NCBI RefSeq assembly: GCF_003201775.1
Contig: NZ_QJJZ01000027.1
Coordinates: 1-42,601, forward strand
Source: Arenibacter sp. ARW7G5Y1
GTDB taxonomy: Bacteria > Bacteroidota > Bacteroidia > Flavobacteriales > Flavobacteriaceae
Length of the DNA: 42,601 nucleotides
Reading direction: 5' to 3'
Of the stretch, positions 34,731 through 42,601 are shown one piece after another. Position 1 is the stretch's first letter. Each line of letters begins with the position of its first letter. The notes beneath the pieces were generated by a model. That model was not told the DNA's origin. It was given only the letters and a program-made list of their open reading frames with translations, and did not search any database. Position numbers and translations under genes: made by a program.

Positions 34731-35782
34731 TATCTTGTTGAGACCTGTTGCTCCAAAATTTGATTTTGGAAAGACCTATAATTAAGTGTATCCAAATATT
34801 CCATAGCCTCCTTGTTGTTGTGGTCTTTAAAGGATTTTGTTGCCCAGTCCATAGCCGAAGTCAAGTCGCCCTTAATTTCGTTCATAACCGCCAAATTGTA
34901 ACAGGCACGGCCGGCAATTTTTGAATTGGAATTATTTAATTCCTTTTCCCAAAGTTGTGTTGCTCCCTTCCAGTCTCCACTTTCCACCAATTCGGAAGCC
35001 TGTTCAAAATTGATGGTACCGCGTACATAGTATGATCTCTCAACACTGTTTTTAAACGGTAGCAGTCGTTGACCATAGTTGCTACCTGTAATCTTGCTCT
35101 GTTCCATAAGGGTGTCCTTTCTTCCCTCCATTGCTTTATAGGCTTCCATAGGATTGGTGCCTTTGCCTTTGGATATGATCTGATCGTTAAAAACGATCTC
35201 ATCGATTATTTCCTTGGATTTTGGATGGTATATTTTCCATCCATTTGCAATAAGGGTTTCCAAGGTGAGTTCTTGGGCCGGTACTTTTACCTTCACCCGC
35301 ATGAGGTTGGGTTGCATCATCGATGTTTTCTTTAAGGATACTGTGGTTTCCGTATCAAAAAAGGCCATTGAAAAAATAGCATCCACATCGTAGGTATTAC
35401 AAATATTTTCAATAGAGGTCCAAGAAATGGAATCGTTTCCCATCTCAAAACGTAAATTTTCTTGGGGTACCGAATCCAGGATTTTTATAGTCTCAAAACG
35501 GTTGTCCTTTAACAACTCATTGAACAATCCCGTTAGGGCGGCATTCCTACCCTGCTCCAAAAGCCATTGCTCTTCGGCGGCCACCATTCTGTTAAGACCC
35601 GTTTTATCCTCTTCTGCCTTTTGCAGTTCACTCCTGTTGACTATACCTATCCTTCTAATTTTTTGCGAAATATGAACAGGTGAAGGTTCCATAGTATGAA
35701 TTACAATTTCCTTAGTGGAGCCACAGCCCACAATTAAAACGATTAGGCCCAACAAGAATAACTGTGTACAGAACTTGTTCAT
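34730..35782 (-). CDS. DUF6340-like lipoprotein with TPR-like repeats (copy 1)
   Basis: I place the start at the ATG at 35782, giving 350 residues. It opens MNKFCTQLFLLGLIVLIVGC, a lipoprotein signal with lipidated Cys20. A longer frame from 35848 would hide this signal. The middle shows RRIGIVNRS and DAIFSMAFFDTETTVSLK. The C-terminal third is helical and TPR-like, with WKGATQLWEKELN, SKIAGRACYNLAVMNEIKGD and LTSAMDWATKSF. It closely resembles the next gene in the same orientation, so the two are a tandem duplication. The function is unknown; both should be attached to the inner face of the outer membrane or to the inner membrane. Confidence 0.72.
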   Translation of the reverse strand: MNKFCTQLFLLGLIVLIVGCGSTKEIVIHTMEPSPVHISQKIRRIGIVNRSELQKAEEDKTGLNRMVAAEEQWLLEQGRNAALTGLFNELLKDNRFETIKILDSVPQENLRFEMGNDSISWTSIENICNTYDVDAIFSMAFFDTETTVSLKKTSMMQPNLMRVKVKVPAQELTLETLIANGWKIYHPKSKEIIDEIVFNDQIISKGKGTNPMEAYKAMEGRKDTLMEQSKITGSNYGQRLLPFKNSVERSYYVRGTINFEQASELVESGDWKGATQLWEKELNNSNSKIAGRACYNLAVMNEIKGDLTSAMDWATKSFKDHNNKEAMEYLDTLNYRSFQNQILEQQVSTR

Positions 35783-35996
35783 GCTTCGTGAATTTAATAG
35801 TAGGCAAATAGAAATTAATCGTAAAATCATAACCTTTATAAAACTCATTTTATAGTGGAAATATTGTCCTTTTAACCCAAAATCCGATGGGTATTTGGGT
35901 TAGATTGCCATTGACGCATAAAAAATGCCATTTTAAGACTGCCTTTTAATCATTAATAAGGATTTAGCGGAAACTTTGGTTACGCCTAACATTCAG

Positions 35997-36033
35997 AAAA
36001 GTCCGTTTCCCATATTAGGGATAACGGACTTTT
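35997..36033 (-). terminator. Terminator after the second DUF6340 gene
   Basis: Stem AAAAGTCCGTT (35997-36007) and AACGGACTTTT (36023-36033) enclose a 15-nt loop. It ends the minus-strand gene at 36081 and separates the two paralogues, so they are not simply one transcript. A T-run on the plus side would also allow plus-strand use. Confidence 0.8.
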
Positions 36034-36080
36034 TTGTTGCTGTACTCCATTGAAATAATCCTTGTTAAAGGCATGAAAGT

Positions 36081-37130
36081 TTAGCGGGATGCTTGCTGTT
36101 CCAAGACTTCATTTTGTGATAAACGATATTTAAGAATATTCAAATATCTCAAGGCATCCTTATTATCATAATCCGAATACGATTTTGAAGCCCAATCCAT
36201 GGCGGCATTCAAATCCCCGTTGATCTCATTTATGATTGCCATATTGTAACAGGCCCTTCCGGCAATTTTCGATTTGGAATTGTCCAATTCCTTTTCCCAA
36301 AGTTGGGCAGCACCTTGCCAATCCCCGGTTTGCGCCCTTCTTTTGGCTACCACGAAATTGTCCGTTCCACGTACATAGTAGTCCCTGCTGATCCTATGTT
36401 TGTAAGGAGATAGCCTAGTTCCATAGGCATAGCCAATATTTCTACTTAACTCTTCAACAGCCTCGTTCCTGCGGGCCACGGCTTCGATTGCCTTGACCGG
36501 GTTAATACCCTTCCCAGAGGACACCAAGTGATCTGTATAGCCGAATTCGTCCACAATTTGTTTGGTTCGGGGGTTGTAGATGCGCCATCCATTTTTTATA
36601 AGCGTATTAAGAGTTACTTCATGTGCCGGTACGGACACTTTGACCCCCAAACTGTTCGGAAGCTCCATCATGGATGGTTTATAGGAAACCTGTGTGTCCG
36701 TGTCGTAAAATGCCAAGGAAAAAATAGCGTCCACACCATTGGCCTCACAAATATTTTCTATTTTATCCCAGGATAAGCTGGCCGGAAACACATCCAGTCC
36801 TTTTCTAATTTCCGTTACGCCATCCAAAATTACTATTTCTTCAAACCTTCCTGTACGGGCCAATGCATCCGATAAGGAGGTAATGGCAACTTCGGCCCCT
36901 TTTCTATCGAGATTTAGTCCTTCTGCCGACAATATTTGGTCTATTTTGTCAATTTGCTTATTGCCTTCGGAAGGCAAACTTCTATTAATGATACCTATTC
37001 TTTGTATCTCTTTGGGTAGGTGTACTATGGCCGGTTCCGTGGCACCCATGGTTAAATTATTGGTGGCACTACAGGACATTAATAAAATGACCATACCTAT
37101 ATATCCGAGTATTAATCTATGGTTTTTCAT
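36081..37130 (-). CDS. DUF6340-like lipoprotein with TPR-like repeats (copy 2)
   Basis: This 349-residue protein has the lipoprotein signal MKNHRLILGYIGMVILLMSC with Cys20. It is parallel to the neighbour along its whole length: RIGIINRS, DAIFSLAFYDTDTQVSYK, YYVRGTDNFVVAKRRAQTGD, QLWEKELDNSKSKIAGRACY and AMDWASKSYSDYDN. The TPR-like C-terminus suggests protein binding. Differences are largest near the N-terminus. The terminator between the genes means each has its own end. Function is unknown; duplicates of this kind may recognise different partners. The family name is from recall. Confidence 0.72.
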   Translation of the reverse strand: MKNHRLILGYIGMVILLMSCSATNNLTMGATEPAIVHLPKEIQRIGIINRSLPSEGNKQIDKIDQILSAEGLNLDRKGAEVAITSLSDALARTGRFEEIVILDGVTEIRKGLDVFPASLSWDKIENICEANGVDAIFSLAFYDTDTQVSYKPSMMELPNSLGVKVSVPAHEVTLNTLIKNGWRIYNPRTKQIVDEFGYTDHLVSSGKGINPVKAIEAVARRNEAVEELSRNIGYAYGTRLSPYKHRISRDYYVRGTDNFVVAKRRAQTGDWQGAAQLWEKELDNSKSKIAGRACYNMAIINEINGDLNAAMDWASKSYSDYDNKDALRYLNILKYRLSQNEVLEQQASR

Positions 37131-37328
37131 GTGGTGGTTTTAATTGGTTATTAAATAATACTGTTGTAATAGCCTAGCAATAAAACATATACTATGCCAA
37201 AAATATTGTTCTGTGAACCCACTTTCTTCCTCTTTTTAAGAGTTATCAGGGAGCGTTGGACTAAAAAAAAGGTGGGACAGGGTATGAAATACATGCACTT
37301 ACTGTCTTTCCATATTGCACCTATTCCT

Positions 37329-37336
37329 TACCTTTG
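37329..37336 (+). promoter_or_regulatory. Possible -7 box of mutS2
   Basis: TACCTTTG fits TAnnTTTG and lies 37 bp before the ATG at 37374. The TTG at 37313-37315 is only about 13 bp upstream, too near for the usual spacing. Confidence 0.4.
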
Positions 37337-37373
37337 AAGGCTATAAATCCTTATGGAAAGGAAAATTGAATAA

Positions 37374-39545
37374 ATGAATAAAATAAGTCCAAAGACGCTT
37401 CAAGACCTCGAATTTAATACCGTCCTACTACAATTGGCTGCTCGATGCACCACAGAACTTGGCAAGGAACAGGTAGTTGGTTTACAGCCATTATCAGACA
37501 AAACCGATCTTTTGAACGTTTTGGGCCAAACCTCCGAGTACTTGGCCTCCTATTCCAATGACAATAGGATTCCCGGTCATAATTTTGATGCCATTGACCC
37601 GGAATTGAAACTCCTGAAAATTGAGAATACTACCTTGGAAGTAGGCGGGTTCAAGAAAATTGGTTCCATTTGCACAACAGTAGCTACCCATATTAAGTTC
37701 TTTATAAAATTTAAGGAGTACTATCCTCTTCTTTATGTGGTGTCGGATGGTATAACACTAAACACAGAAATTCCTCGCAATATTGAAGCTGTCATTGATA
37801 AATTTGGGGAAATAAAGGACAATGCTTCCAACGACCTTCAAAATATCCGGTCCCAAATGGTTGTGGTAAAGGGCAAAATAAATCAAAGCTTTGCTTCGGC
37901 GCTCAATACCTATCAGGCCTCTGAACTTTTGGACGAAATAAGGGAATCTGTTGTAGATAATAGACGGGTACTTGCCGTTAAGAGCATGTATCGAAAAAAA
38001 GTTAGGGGAGCCGTTATGGGGACCTCCAAAACCGGAAGTATTGTCTACATTGAACCGGAGGCTACCCTTAGGTACAGTAGGGAACTCGGTAATCTAGAAT
38101 TCGAAGAACGGGAAGAGATACAAAAAATTTTGAACGACCTAACCAACCGCATACGTCCCTTTGCCCCTGAATTATATGCTTATCAGGATTTTCTGGTTCA
38201 TTTGGACATTACGGCGTCCAAGGCAAAGTACGCTTTGGAAATGGATGCCCTATTGCCGGAAATTAGTGAGAGCAGGGAGCTTTATCTAAGGGATGCCTAC
38301 CATCCCTTGTTGTTTTTGAGCAATAAGTACAAAAAGGAAAAAACATACCCTCAAACCATTGCCCTACATCCCGAAAACAGAATTATAGTCATTTCTGGGC
38401 CAAATGCCGGAGGTAAAAGTATTACGCTAAAGACTATTGGTCTTTTACAGATAATGCTGCAGAGCGGTTTATTGATTCCTGTACATGAGCGATCCAAAGT
38501 TTGTTTATTCGACAATGTACTGACCGATATAGGGGACAACCAGTCCATTGAGAACCATCTTAGCACCTATAGCTATCGCCTGAAGAACATGAATTACTTC
38601 TTGCGCAAATGCAATGATAAAACCCTATTTCTAATTGATGAATTTGGAACCGGAAGTGACCCCGAACTGGGAGGTGCACTGGCCGAGACCTTCTTGGAAG
38701 TATTTTATGACAGAGGTGCCTATGGTGTTATCACTACCCATTATGCCAATCTGAAATTACTGGCCAATGAATTGCCCCATGTTACCAATGCCAATATGCT
38801 TTTTGATGGAAAATCGTTGGAACCCACTTATCAATTGGTATTGGGACAGGCCGGTAGCTCCTTTACGTTTGAAGTAGCACAAAAGAATGGCATTCCCTAT
38901 AGCCTAATAAACAAGGCCAAAAAGAAAATAGAGCGCGGTAAGGTCCGATTTGATGCAACCATTGCAAAACTTCAAAAAGAGCGTAGTAAAATGGAGAAAA
39001 CGGGCTCCAGACTTCAAGAAGAAGAATCCAAGGCCAGAACGGAAGCCCAAAAATTGGAAGATCTTAACTCCAAGATCAAATCCAAATTGGAGAACTATCA
39101 GGAATTGTACGATCATAACCAAAGGATGATCTATTTGGGGAATAAGGTAAATACGGCCGCGGAAAAATATTTTCAGGATAAAAAGAAGCGCAATTTGGTT
39201 TCAGAATTAATTCGTATAGTGGAAACCGAGAATAGTAAACGCAAAAAACAAACGGTAAAGGAAGTAAAGGCAATAAAAGAAAGGAAGGCCAAGGTAGAAC
39301 AGGAGGTGATAAAAAAGGTAGAGGTTATTCGTGAAAAGAAAAAAGTTGAGAAAAAGAAAGCAGAAGTAAAGGAAAAAAATAAGCCACGACCGGTATTTAA
39401 AGTAGGCGACCGTGTGCGTTTAATAGATGGAAAGGCGGTGGGGAGCATAGACAGTTTGGAAAAGAACAAGGCCATTGTAAACTATGGTATTTTTACCACT
39501 AATGTTGCGGTTGACCAATTGGAATTGGTAGAAAGAAAAATGTAA
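37374..39545 (+). CDS. mutS2: MutS2-family ATPase without a C-terminal Smr domain
   Basis: This 723-residue protein has the clamp/lever helices, then the ABC-type ATPase with Walker A GPNAGGKSITLK (about 342-353), LSTYSYRLKNMN, Walker B FLIDEFGTGSDPELGGALAE and THYANLK. Its C-terminal half has a long charged coiled coil (about 515-660) and a last small beta domain (about 675-720, FKVGDRVRLIDGKAVGSI) resembling the KOW-type module. B. subtilis MutS2 (785 residues) ends with an Smr nuclease domain, which is absent here: the protein stops right after the beta domain. In MutS2 proteins that Smr part carries the nuclease activity linked to recombination suppression and ribosome rescue. ATP-driven DNA or ribosome binding should remain. 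Confidence 0.92.
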   Translation: MNKISPKTLQDLEFNTVLLQLAARCTTELGKEQVVGLQPLSDKTDLLNVLGQTSEYLASYSNDNRIPGHNFDAIDPELKLLKIENTTLEVGGFKKIGSICTTVATHIKFFIKFKEYYPLLYVVSDGITLNTEIPRNIEAVIDKFGEIKDNASNDLQNIRSQMVVVKGKINQSFASALNTYQASELLDEIRESVVDNRRVLAVKSMYRKKVRGAVMGTSKTGSIVYIEPEATLRYSRELGNLEFEEREEIQKILNDLTNRIRPFAPELYAYQDFLVHLDITASKAKYALEMDALLPEISESRELYLRDAYHPLLFLSNKYKKEKTYPQTIALHPENRIIVISGPNAGGKSITLKTIGLLQIMLQSGLLIPVHERSKVCLFDNVLTDIGDNQSIENHLSTYSYRLKNMNYFLRKCNDKTLFLIDEFGTGSDPELGGALAETFLEVFYDRGAYGVITTHYANLKLLANELPHVTNANMLFDGKSLEPTYQLVLGQAGSSFTFEVAQKNGIPYSLINKAKKKIERGKVRFDATIAKLQKERSKMEKTGSRLQEEESKARTEAQKLEDLNSKIKSKLENYQELYDHNQRMIYLGNKVNTAAEKYFQDKKKRNLVSELIRIVETENSKRKKQTVKEVKAIKERKAKVEQEVIKKVEVIREKKKVEKKKAEVKEKNKPRPVFKVGDRVRLIDGKAVGSIDSLEKNKAIVNYGIFTTNVAVDQLELVERKM

Positions 39546-39562
39546 AAAGTGGTTGGACCATT

Positions 39563-39973
39563 ATGGAAATGAATCAGAACAAGAAAATAATTCTCTTTGA
39601 CGGGGTATGCAACCTCTGTAATAATTCTGTGCAATATGTTATAGAACACGATAAGGGCGATGCCTATAGGTTTGCAGCACTACAAAGTGAAATTGGAAAG
39701 AAGTTGGTCGCAGAGCGGGGAATAGATGCTTCCCTAGTAGATTCCATAATCCTTATAGAACCAGGAGTGGCCTATTATACCAAGTCTACCGCGGCCCTTA
39801 AGATTGCCCAATCTTTTGGAGGTGTGTGGCAGTTGGCCAGCGTATTCGAATGGATACCCGAAAAAATCAGGAATTGGGTGTACGACTTCATTGCTAAAAA
39901 CCGCTATAAATGGTACGGTAAAAAGGAGGCCTGTATGATTCCAAGTCCCGAACTTAAGGAAAAATTTTTATGA
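39563..39973 (+). CDS. DCC-family thiol-disulfide oxidoreductase (DUF393)
   Basis: This 136-residue protein has FDGVCNLCNNSVQYVIEHD, with the DxxCxxC motif at Asp13, Cys16 and Cys19, characteristic of the DCC (DUF393) family. AYRFAALQSEIGKKL and the helix VWQLASVFEWIPEKIRNWVY follow the usual order. It probably acts as a thioredoxin-like redox protein, but substrates are not established. It begins 17 bp after mutS2 and is likely in the same transcript. Confidence 0.88.
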   Translation: MEMNQNKKIILFDGVCNLCNNSVQYVIEHDKGDAYRFAALQSEIGKKLVAERGIDASLVDSIILIEPGVAYYTKSTAALKIAQSFGGVWQLASVFEWIPEKIRNWVYDFIAKNRYKWYGKKEACMIPSPELKEKFL

Positions 39974-40028
39974 GAAGGAAAGTACCTTCCACCCCTATTC
40001 GTAAATTTTATTACTAACGAGATAAATG

Positions 40029-40036
40029 TAAATTTG
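40029..40036 (+). promoter_or_regulatory. Likely -7 box of fumC
   Basis: TAAATTTG matches TAnnTTTG exactly, 27 bp before the fumC ATG. The TTG element is not obvious at the normal distance. Confidence 0.45.
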
Positions 40037-40063
40037 TAATTATCAATAAACTCATTTTAGATT

Positions 40064-41461
40064 ATGGAATACCGTATAGAAAAGGACACCATGGGCGAGG
40101 TTAAAGTGCCGTCCAACAAATATTGGGGAGCCCAAACCGAACGCTCGAGAAATAATTTTAAAATTGGTCCAGCAGCATCAATGCCTTTGGATATAGTTTA
40201 TGGATTTGCCTATCTAAAAAAGGCAGCGGCCTATGCCAATTTTGAACTAGGTGTACTTTCCGAAGAAAAGAGAGATCGTATTGCCCAAGTATGTGATGAA
40301 ATTTTAGAGGGTAGGCACGATGATCAATTTCCATTGGTGATATGGCAAACTGGCTCGGGAACCCAAAGTAACATGAACGTTAACGAGGTTATTGCCAATA
40401 GGGCCCATGAATTGGCCGGAAAAACAATAGGGGAAGGAGAAAAAACCATACAACCCAATGACGATGTAAATAAATCCCAGTCTTCCAACGATACTTTTCC
40501 TACCGGAATGCACATTGCAGCCTATAAAAAGATTGTTGAAGTCACCATACCGGGTATTACGCAACTAAGGAATACATTGGACAAAAAATCCAAAGAATTT
40601 GCCAAGGTGGTAAAAATAGGACGAACGCATTTAATGGATGCCACTCCCCTGACCCTGGGCCAGGAAATCTCTGGGTATGTTTCCCAATTGGACCACGGAT
40701 TAAAAGCATTGAACAATACCTTGGATCATTTGAGTGAATTGGCCCTTGGTGGCACTGCCGTGGGAACAGGTTTAAATACTCCCAAAGGGTATGATATTTT
40801 GGTTTCACAATATATTGCCAAATTTACTGGATTGCCATTTAGAACTGCAGAAAACAAGTTTGAGGCCTTGGCCGCGCATGATGCCATAGTGGAAACCCAT
40901 GGTGCCTTAAAACAATTGGCGGTTAGCCTAAATAAGATAGCCAATGATATTAGAATGATGGCCTCAGGGCCAAGATCCGGGATAGGTGAAATTATTATTC
41001 CCGCAAATGAACCGGGGAGCTCCATTATGCCTGGTAAAGTGAACCCTACACAATGTGAGGCTTTAACCATGGTATGTGCCCAGGTGATGGGGAACGATGT
41101 TGCTATTGGCGTAGGTGGAACCCAAGGGCATTACGAGCTCAATGTTTTTAAACCTATGATGGCCGCGAACATATTACAATCAGCCCAATTGCTTGGGGAT
41201 GCCTGTGTTAGTTTCGACGAGAACTGTGCCGTAGGTATAATGCCCAATCACGATGTTATTAAGCAGCTTTTAAACAACTCCTTAATGTTGGTTACGGCCC
41301 TAAACACTAAAATTGGTTATTACAAGGCTGCTGAAATTGCCAATACGGCGCATAAAAATGGTACCACATTAAAGGAGGAGGCCATTAATTTGGGTTACGT
41401 TACCGCTGCAGAGTATGATGAGTGGGTAAAACCAGAGGATATGGTTGGTACCTTGGAATAA
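40064..41461 (+). CDS. fumC: Class II fumarate hydratase
   Basis: This 465-residue enzyme hydrates fumarate to L-malate in the citric acid cycle. It starts [20 protein letters not shown] and shows [28 protein letters not shown], the catalytic His in [11 protein letters not shown], and the superfamily signature [11 protein letters not shown] (Ser319, Met322, Lys325) with the flexible catalytic-serine loop. GSGTQSNMN and the length fit FumC rather than aspartase or argininosuccinate lyase. It is oxygen-stable and iron-free, cytoplasmic and homotetrameric in the family. A box close to the sigma-A consensus precedes it, so it is probably monocistronic. Confidence 0.97.
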   Translation: MEYRIEKDTMGEVKVPSNKYWGAQTERSRNNFKIGPAASMPLDIVYGFAYLKKAAAYANFELGVLSEEKRDRIAQVCDEILEGRHDDQFPLVIWQTGSGTQSNMNVNEVIANRAHELAGKTIGEGEKTIQPNDDVNKSQSSNDTFPTGMHIAAYKKIVEVTIPGITQLRNTLDKKSKEFAKVVKIGRTHLMDATPLTLGQEISGYVSQLDHGLKALNNTLDHLSELALGGTAVGTGLNTPKGYDILVSQYIAKFTGLPFRTAENKFEALAAHDAIVETHGALKQLAVSLNKIANDIRMMASGPRSGIGEIIIPANEPGSSIMPGKVNPTQCEALTMVCAQVMGNDVAIGVGGTQGHYELNVFKPMMAANILQSAQLLGDACVSFDENCAVGIMPNHDVIKQLLNNSLMLVTALNTKIGYYKAAEIANTAHKNGTTLKEEAINLGYVTAAEYDEWVKPEDMVGTLE

Positions 41462-41769
41462 TACTTGAAGTCCATAAGTTAAAAACCACCAAGCGCGCAA
41501 GCAATGAATTATAAGGTTATACTTAGTATTGAAGCAAGCTGCTAGATGTAGGACCCACTTTAGGCTGAAGTGATAATGGATCAAGACTAATTGTTGTGTT
41601 TATGTTAGTTATTGCCATTATCACTTATTGTTTATTGTAGGCTTTGGTCCATAACCATTTTTTTTGCACATCTAAAGTCTTGGCAACTAAATAGATTCAG
41701 GATTATCATTAGGCTAAAAGCAGATTTCATGAATTCCTTTAAAAACCGTTGAACCCGCTTATATTTATA

Positions 41770-41853
41770 GAAACCGATGAAGGAGGTTCATAAATTGTAT
41801 CTTCTTTCATTTTCTTTGCTTGTCCAATGAAACCGACGCAGGAGGTTCATGAA
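41770..41853 (+). repeat. Pair of 25-bp direct repeats
   Basis: The units at 41770-41794 (GAAACCGATGAAGGAGGTTC then ATAAA) and 41829-41853 (GAAACCGACGCAGGAGGTTC then ATGAA) match at 22 of 25 positions and start 59 bp apart. Between them lies a pyrimidine-rich spacer. Confidence 0.75.
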
Positions 41854-41948
41854 TACCTTATTACATAATAAGCAAGCGATGAATAAAACGAAACAAAAGA
41901 AAAGACACCTTCTCCGAGGAATCTTTTAGACCTTGTCTAAAAACCGGT

Positions 41949-42004
41949 TTCAAAACTCCGCGCTTTTTTCAAAAACAAAAAAGCTGGATCTCGGAGCTTT
42001 TGAA
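41949..42004. other. Compound hairpin (possible structured RNA or repeat element)
   Basis: Outer arms TTCAAAACTCCG (41949-41960) and CGGAGCTTTTGAA (41992-42004) pair with one bulged base. Inside, GCTTTTTT (41962-41969) pairs with AAAAAAGC (41977-41984) over a 7-nt loop. The palindrome AAACCGGTTT (41941-41950) abuts the left arm. No T-run follows, so it is not a plain terminator. Confidence 0.6.
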
Positions 42005-42391
42005 CCCTATTCTGCGGATTAGGAGGACCAACGACAAGCTTCTCGTTTTGGTTTTCGGCCTATTTTTATTTTCATAGCAAATCAAGGGGTTTCCACATTG
42101 GGTGAAGGAAGGCGTCCATAGAGCATTTTACCTTAGTGAAAGCGGCCTGGACGCTGCGGCAGTGAAAAGTTCGTAGATTTCAAGAAAAGAAAAATCAGTC
42201 TAGCGTTTTTTGGGCGATGCAAAAAATGAACAAGACACCAAATGTAAAACGGATTGTTCTGGCTTTTCATTTAGTGCACACACACTACTTTTGGGAATGA
42301 TCTATATATATATTCCGCTATTGCAGCGAGATTAGTTAAACTAATAAAGGGTATTAAATCCCAAGCCAAGCCCTGCCCCTCACTTTAAGGT

Positions 42392-42409
42392 CCCGATCCA
42401 AAGATCGGG
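42392..42409. other. Short hairpin with tetraloop
   Basis: CCCGATC (42392-42398) pairs with GATCGGG (42403-42409) around CAAA. It lacks a T-run. It lies next to two further stem-loops and may belong to a 3'-end cluster. Confidence 0.55.
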
Positions 42410-42423
42410 GTAATTAAATAAGA

Positions 42424-42446
42424 AACCCCGCCGATATGGCGGGGTT
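42424..42446 (-). terminator. Probable terminator (minus strand)
   Basis: AACCCCGCC (42424-42432) pairs with GGCGGGGTT (42438-42446) over a 5-nt loop. On the minus strand it runs into TTCTTATTTAATT, T-rich enough for termination. The gene it serves would lie to the right. Confidence 0.6.
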
Positions 42447-42510
42447 AGTTCGACTATCGCATTCCAATACGCCTGCGGCTTTTGAAATACGGGTCTCACT
42501 AAAAAAAAAG

Positions 42511-42539
42511 AGGTCGTCTAAAAACTAATTAGGCGACCT
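42511..42539. terminator. Bidirectional terminator near the right edge
   Basis: AGGTCGTCTAA (42511-42521) pairs with TTAGGCGACCT (42529-42539), one wobble/mismatch. An A-run precedes it and TTTTATTTTT follows, so either strand can be ended. Confidence 0.8.
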
Positions 42540-42601
42540 TTTATTTTTCGGTTTTTCTGATATTATTTTGAACTTGCCTTGTTGATCAGGTAATTTTAGA
42601 G

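Larger units (their letters stand above)
41462..42601. other. Gene-free 1.1-kb region rich in repeats and hairpins
   Basis: No open frame here reads as a protein. The stretch contains a pair of diverged 25-bp direct repeats, a long compound hairpin, a 7-bp inverted repeat GCGTCCA/TGGACGC (42112-42118 and 42148-42154), and three terminator-like stem-loops at its end. It may be an extragenic dispersed repeat, an RNA gene, or the remains of a mobile element. Confidence 0.5.

Noticed and set aside
35783..35848. Longer N-terminus for the first DUF6340 protein starting at 35848
   Set aside because: It hides the lipoprotein signal that begins at the ATG at 35782 and matches the paralogue's start.
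41849..41929. 26-codon frame beginning just after AGGAGG-TTC and reading a basic peptide
   Set aside because: The spacing between AGGAGG and the ATG is only 3 nt, the organism does not seem to use Shine-Dalgarno starts, and the frame lies inside a repeat. Likely chance.
41462..42601. A tRNA, tmRNA, RNase P RNA or SRP RNA gene in the 3'-end gap
   Set aside because: I looked for a T-loop (GGTTCRAnTCC), the tmRNA tag region and conserved RNase P and SRP sequences and saw none; the hairpins do not form these folds.
1..42601. CRISPR arrays, insertion sequences, prophage or toxin-antitoxin genes
   Set aside because: I saw no regularly spaced repeats, transposase, integrase or paired small toxin/antitoxin frames. 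The only repeats are those listed near 41.8 kb.

Overview
The window looks like chromosomal DNA from a marine Flavobacteriaceae-type Bacteroidetes. The evidence is the AT-rich composition, promoters of the TTG-N19-TAnnTTTG type ahead of rpmH and rpmE, almost no Shine-Dalgarno sequences, and families typical of flavobacteria (DUF4199, DUF6263, DUF6340, the Bacteroidetes-type GlmU-like protein, a 950-residue CarB). There are no rRNA or tRNA genes, insertion sequences, prophage or CRISPR arrays. Genus-level placement is not possible from reading alone.

Region 1 (1-7472) is the most accessory-looking part. A minus-strand pair (secreted esterase and a glycerate kinase cut by the window edge) faces away, across about 500 bp, from a plus-strand run: D-2-hydroxyacid dehydrogenase, HpcH/HpaI-type aldolase, a large secreted glycoside-hydrolase-like protein and an exported metallophosphoesterase. 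Together they suggest degradation of a sugar acid: the aldolase yields pyruvate plus a 3-carbon aldehyde, the dehydrogenase makes glycerate, and the kinase sends it to glycolysis. A MepB-family gene follows.

Region 2 (7560-15329) holds a YbbA/YbbP-type ABC transporter divergent from a TesA-like lipoprotein esterase, the same layout as in E. coli, then an overlapping pair of membrane genes (DUF2339 and DUF3999).

Region 3 (15862-31082) is mainly housekeeping: an S15 Xaa-Pro dipeptidyl-peptidase, carB without its allosteric domain, rpmH, a DUF6263/TPR-like pair, cardiolipin synthase overlapping a lytic transglycosylase, an alpha/beta hydrolase, a small GNAT protein, mtaB, a GlmU-like protein, rpmE (type B, cysteine-free), DUF4199 and a membrane glycosyltransferase.

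Region 4 (31122-41461) has a phosphosugar mutase overlapping an MsbA-like ABC exporter, two tandem paralogous DUF6340 lipoproteins, a MutS2 lacking the Smr domain, a DCC-family thiol oxidoreductase and fumC. The last 1.1 kb (41462-42601) has no convincing gene. It contains direct repeats, a long compound hairpin and several terminator-like stem-loops.
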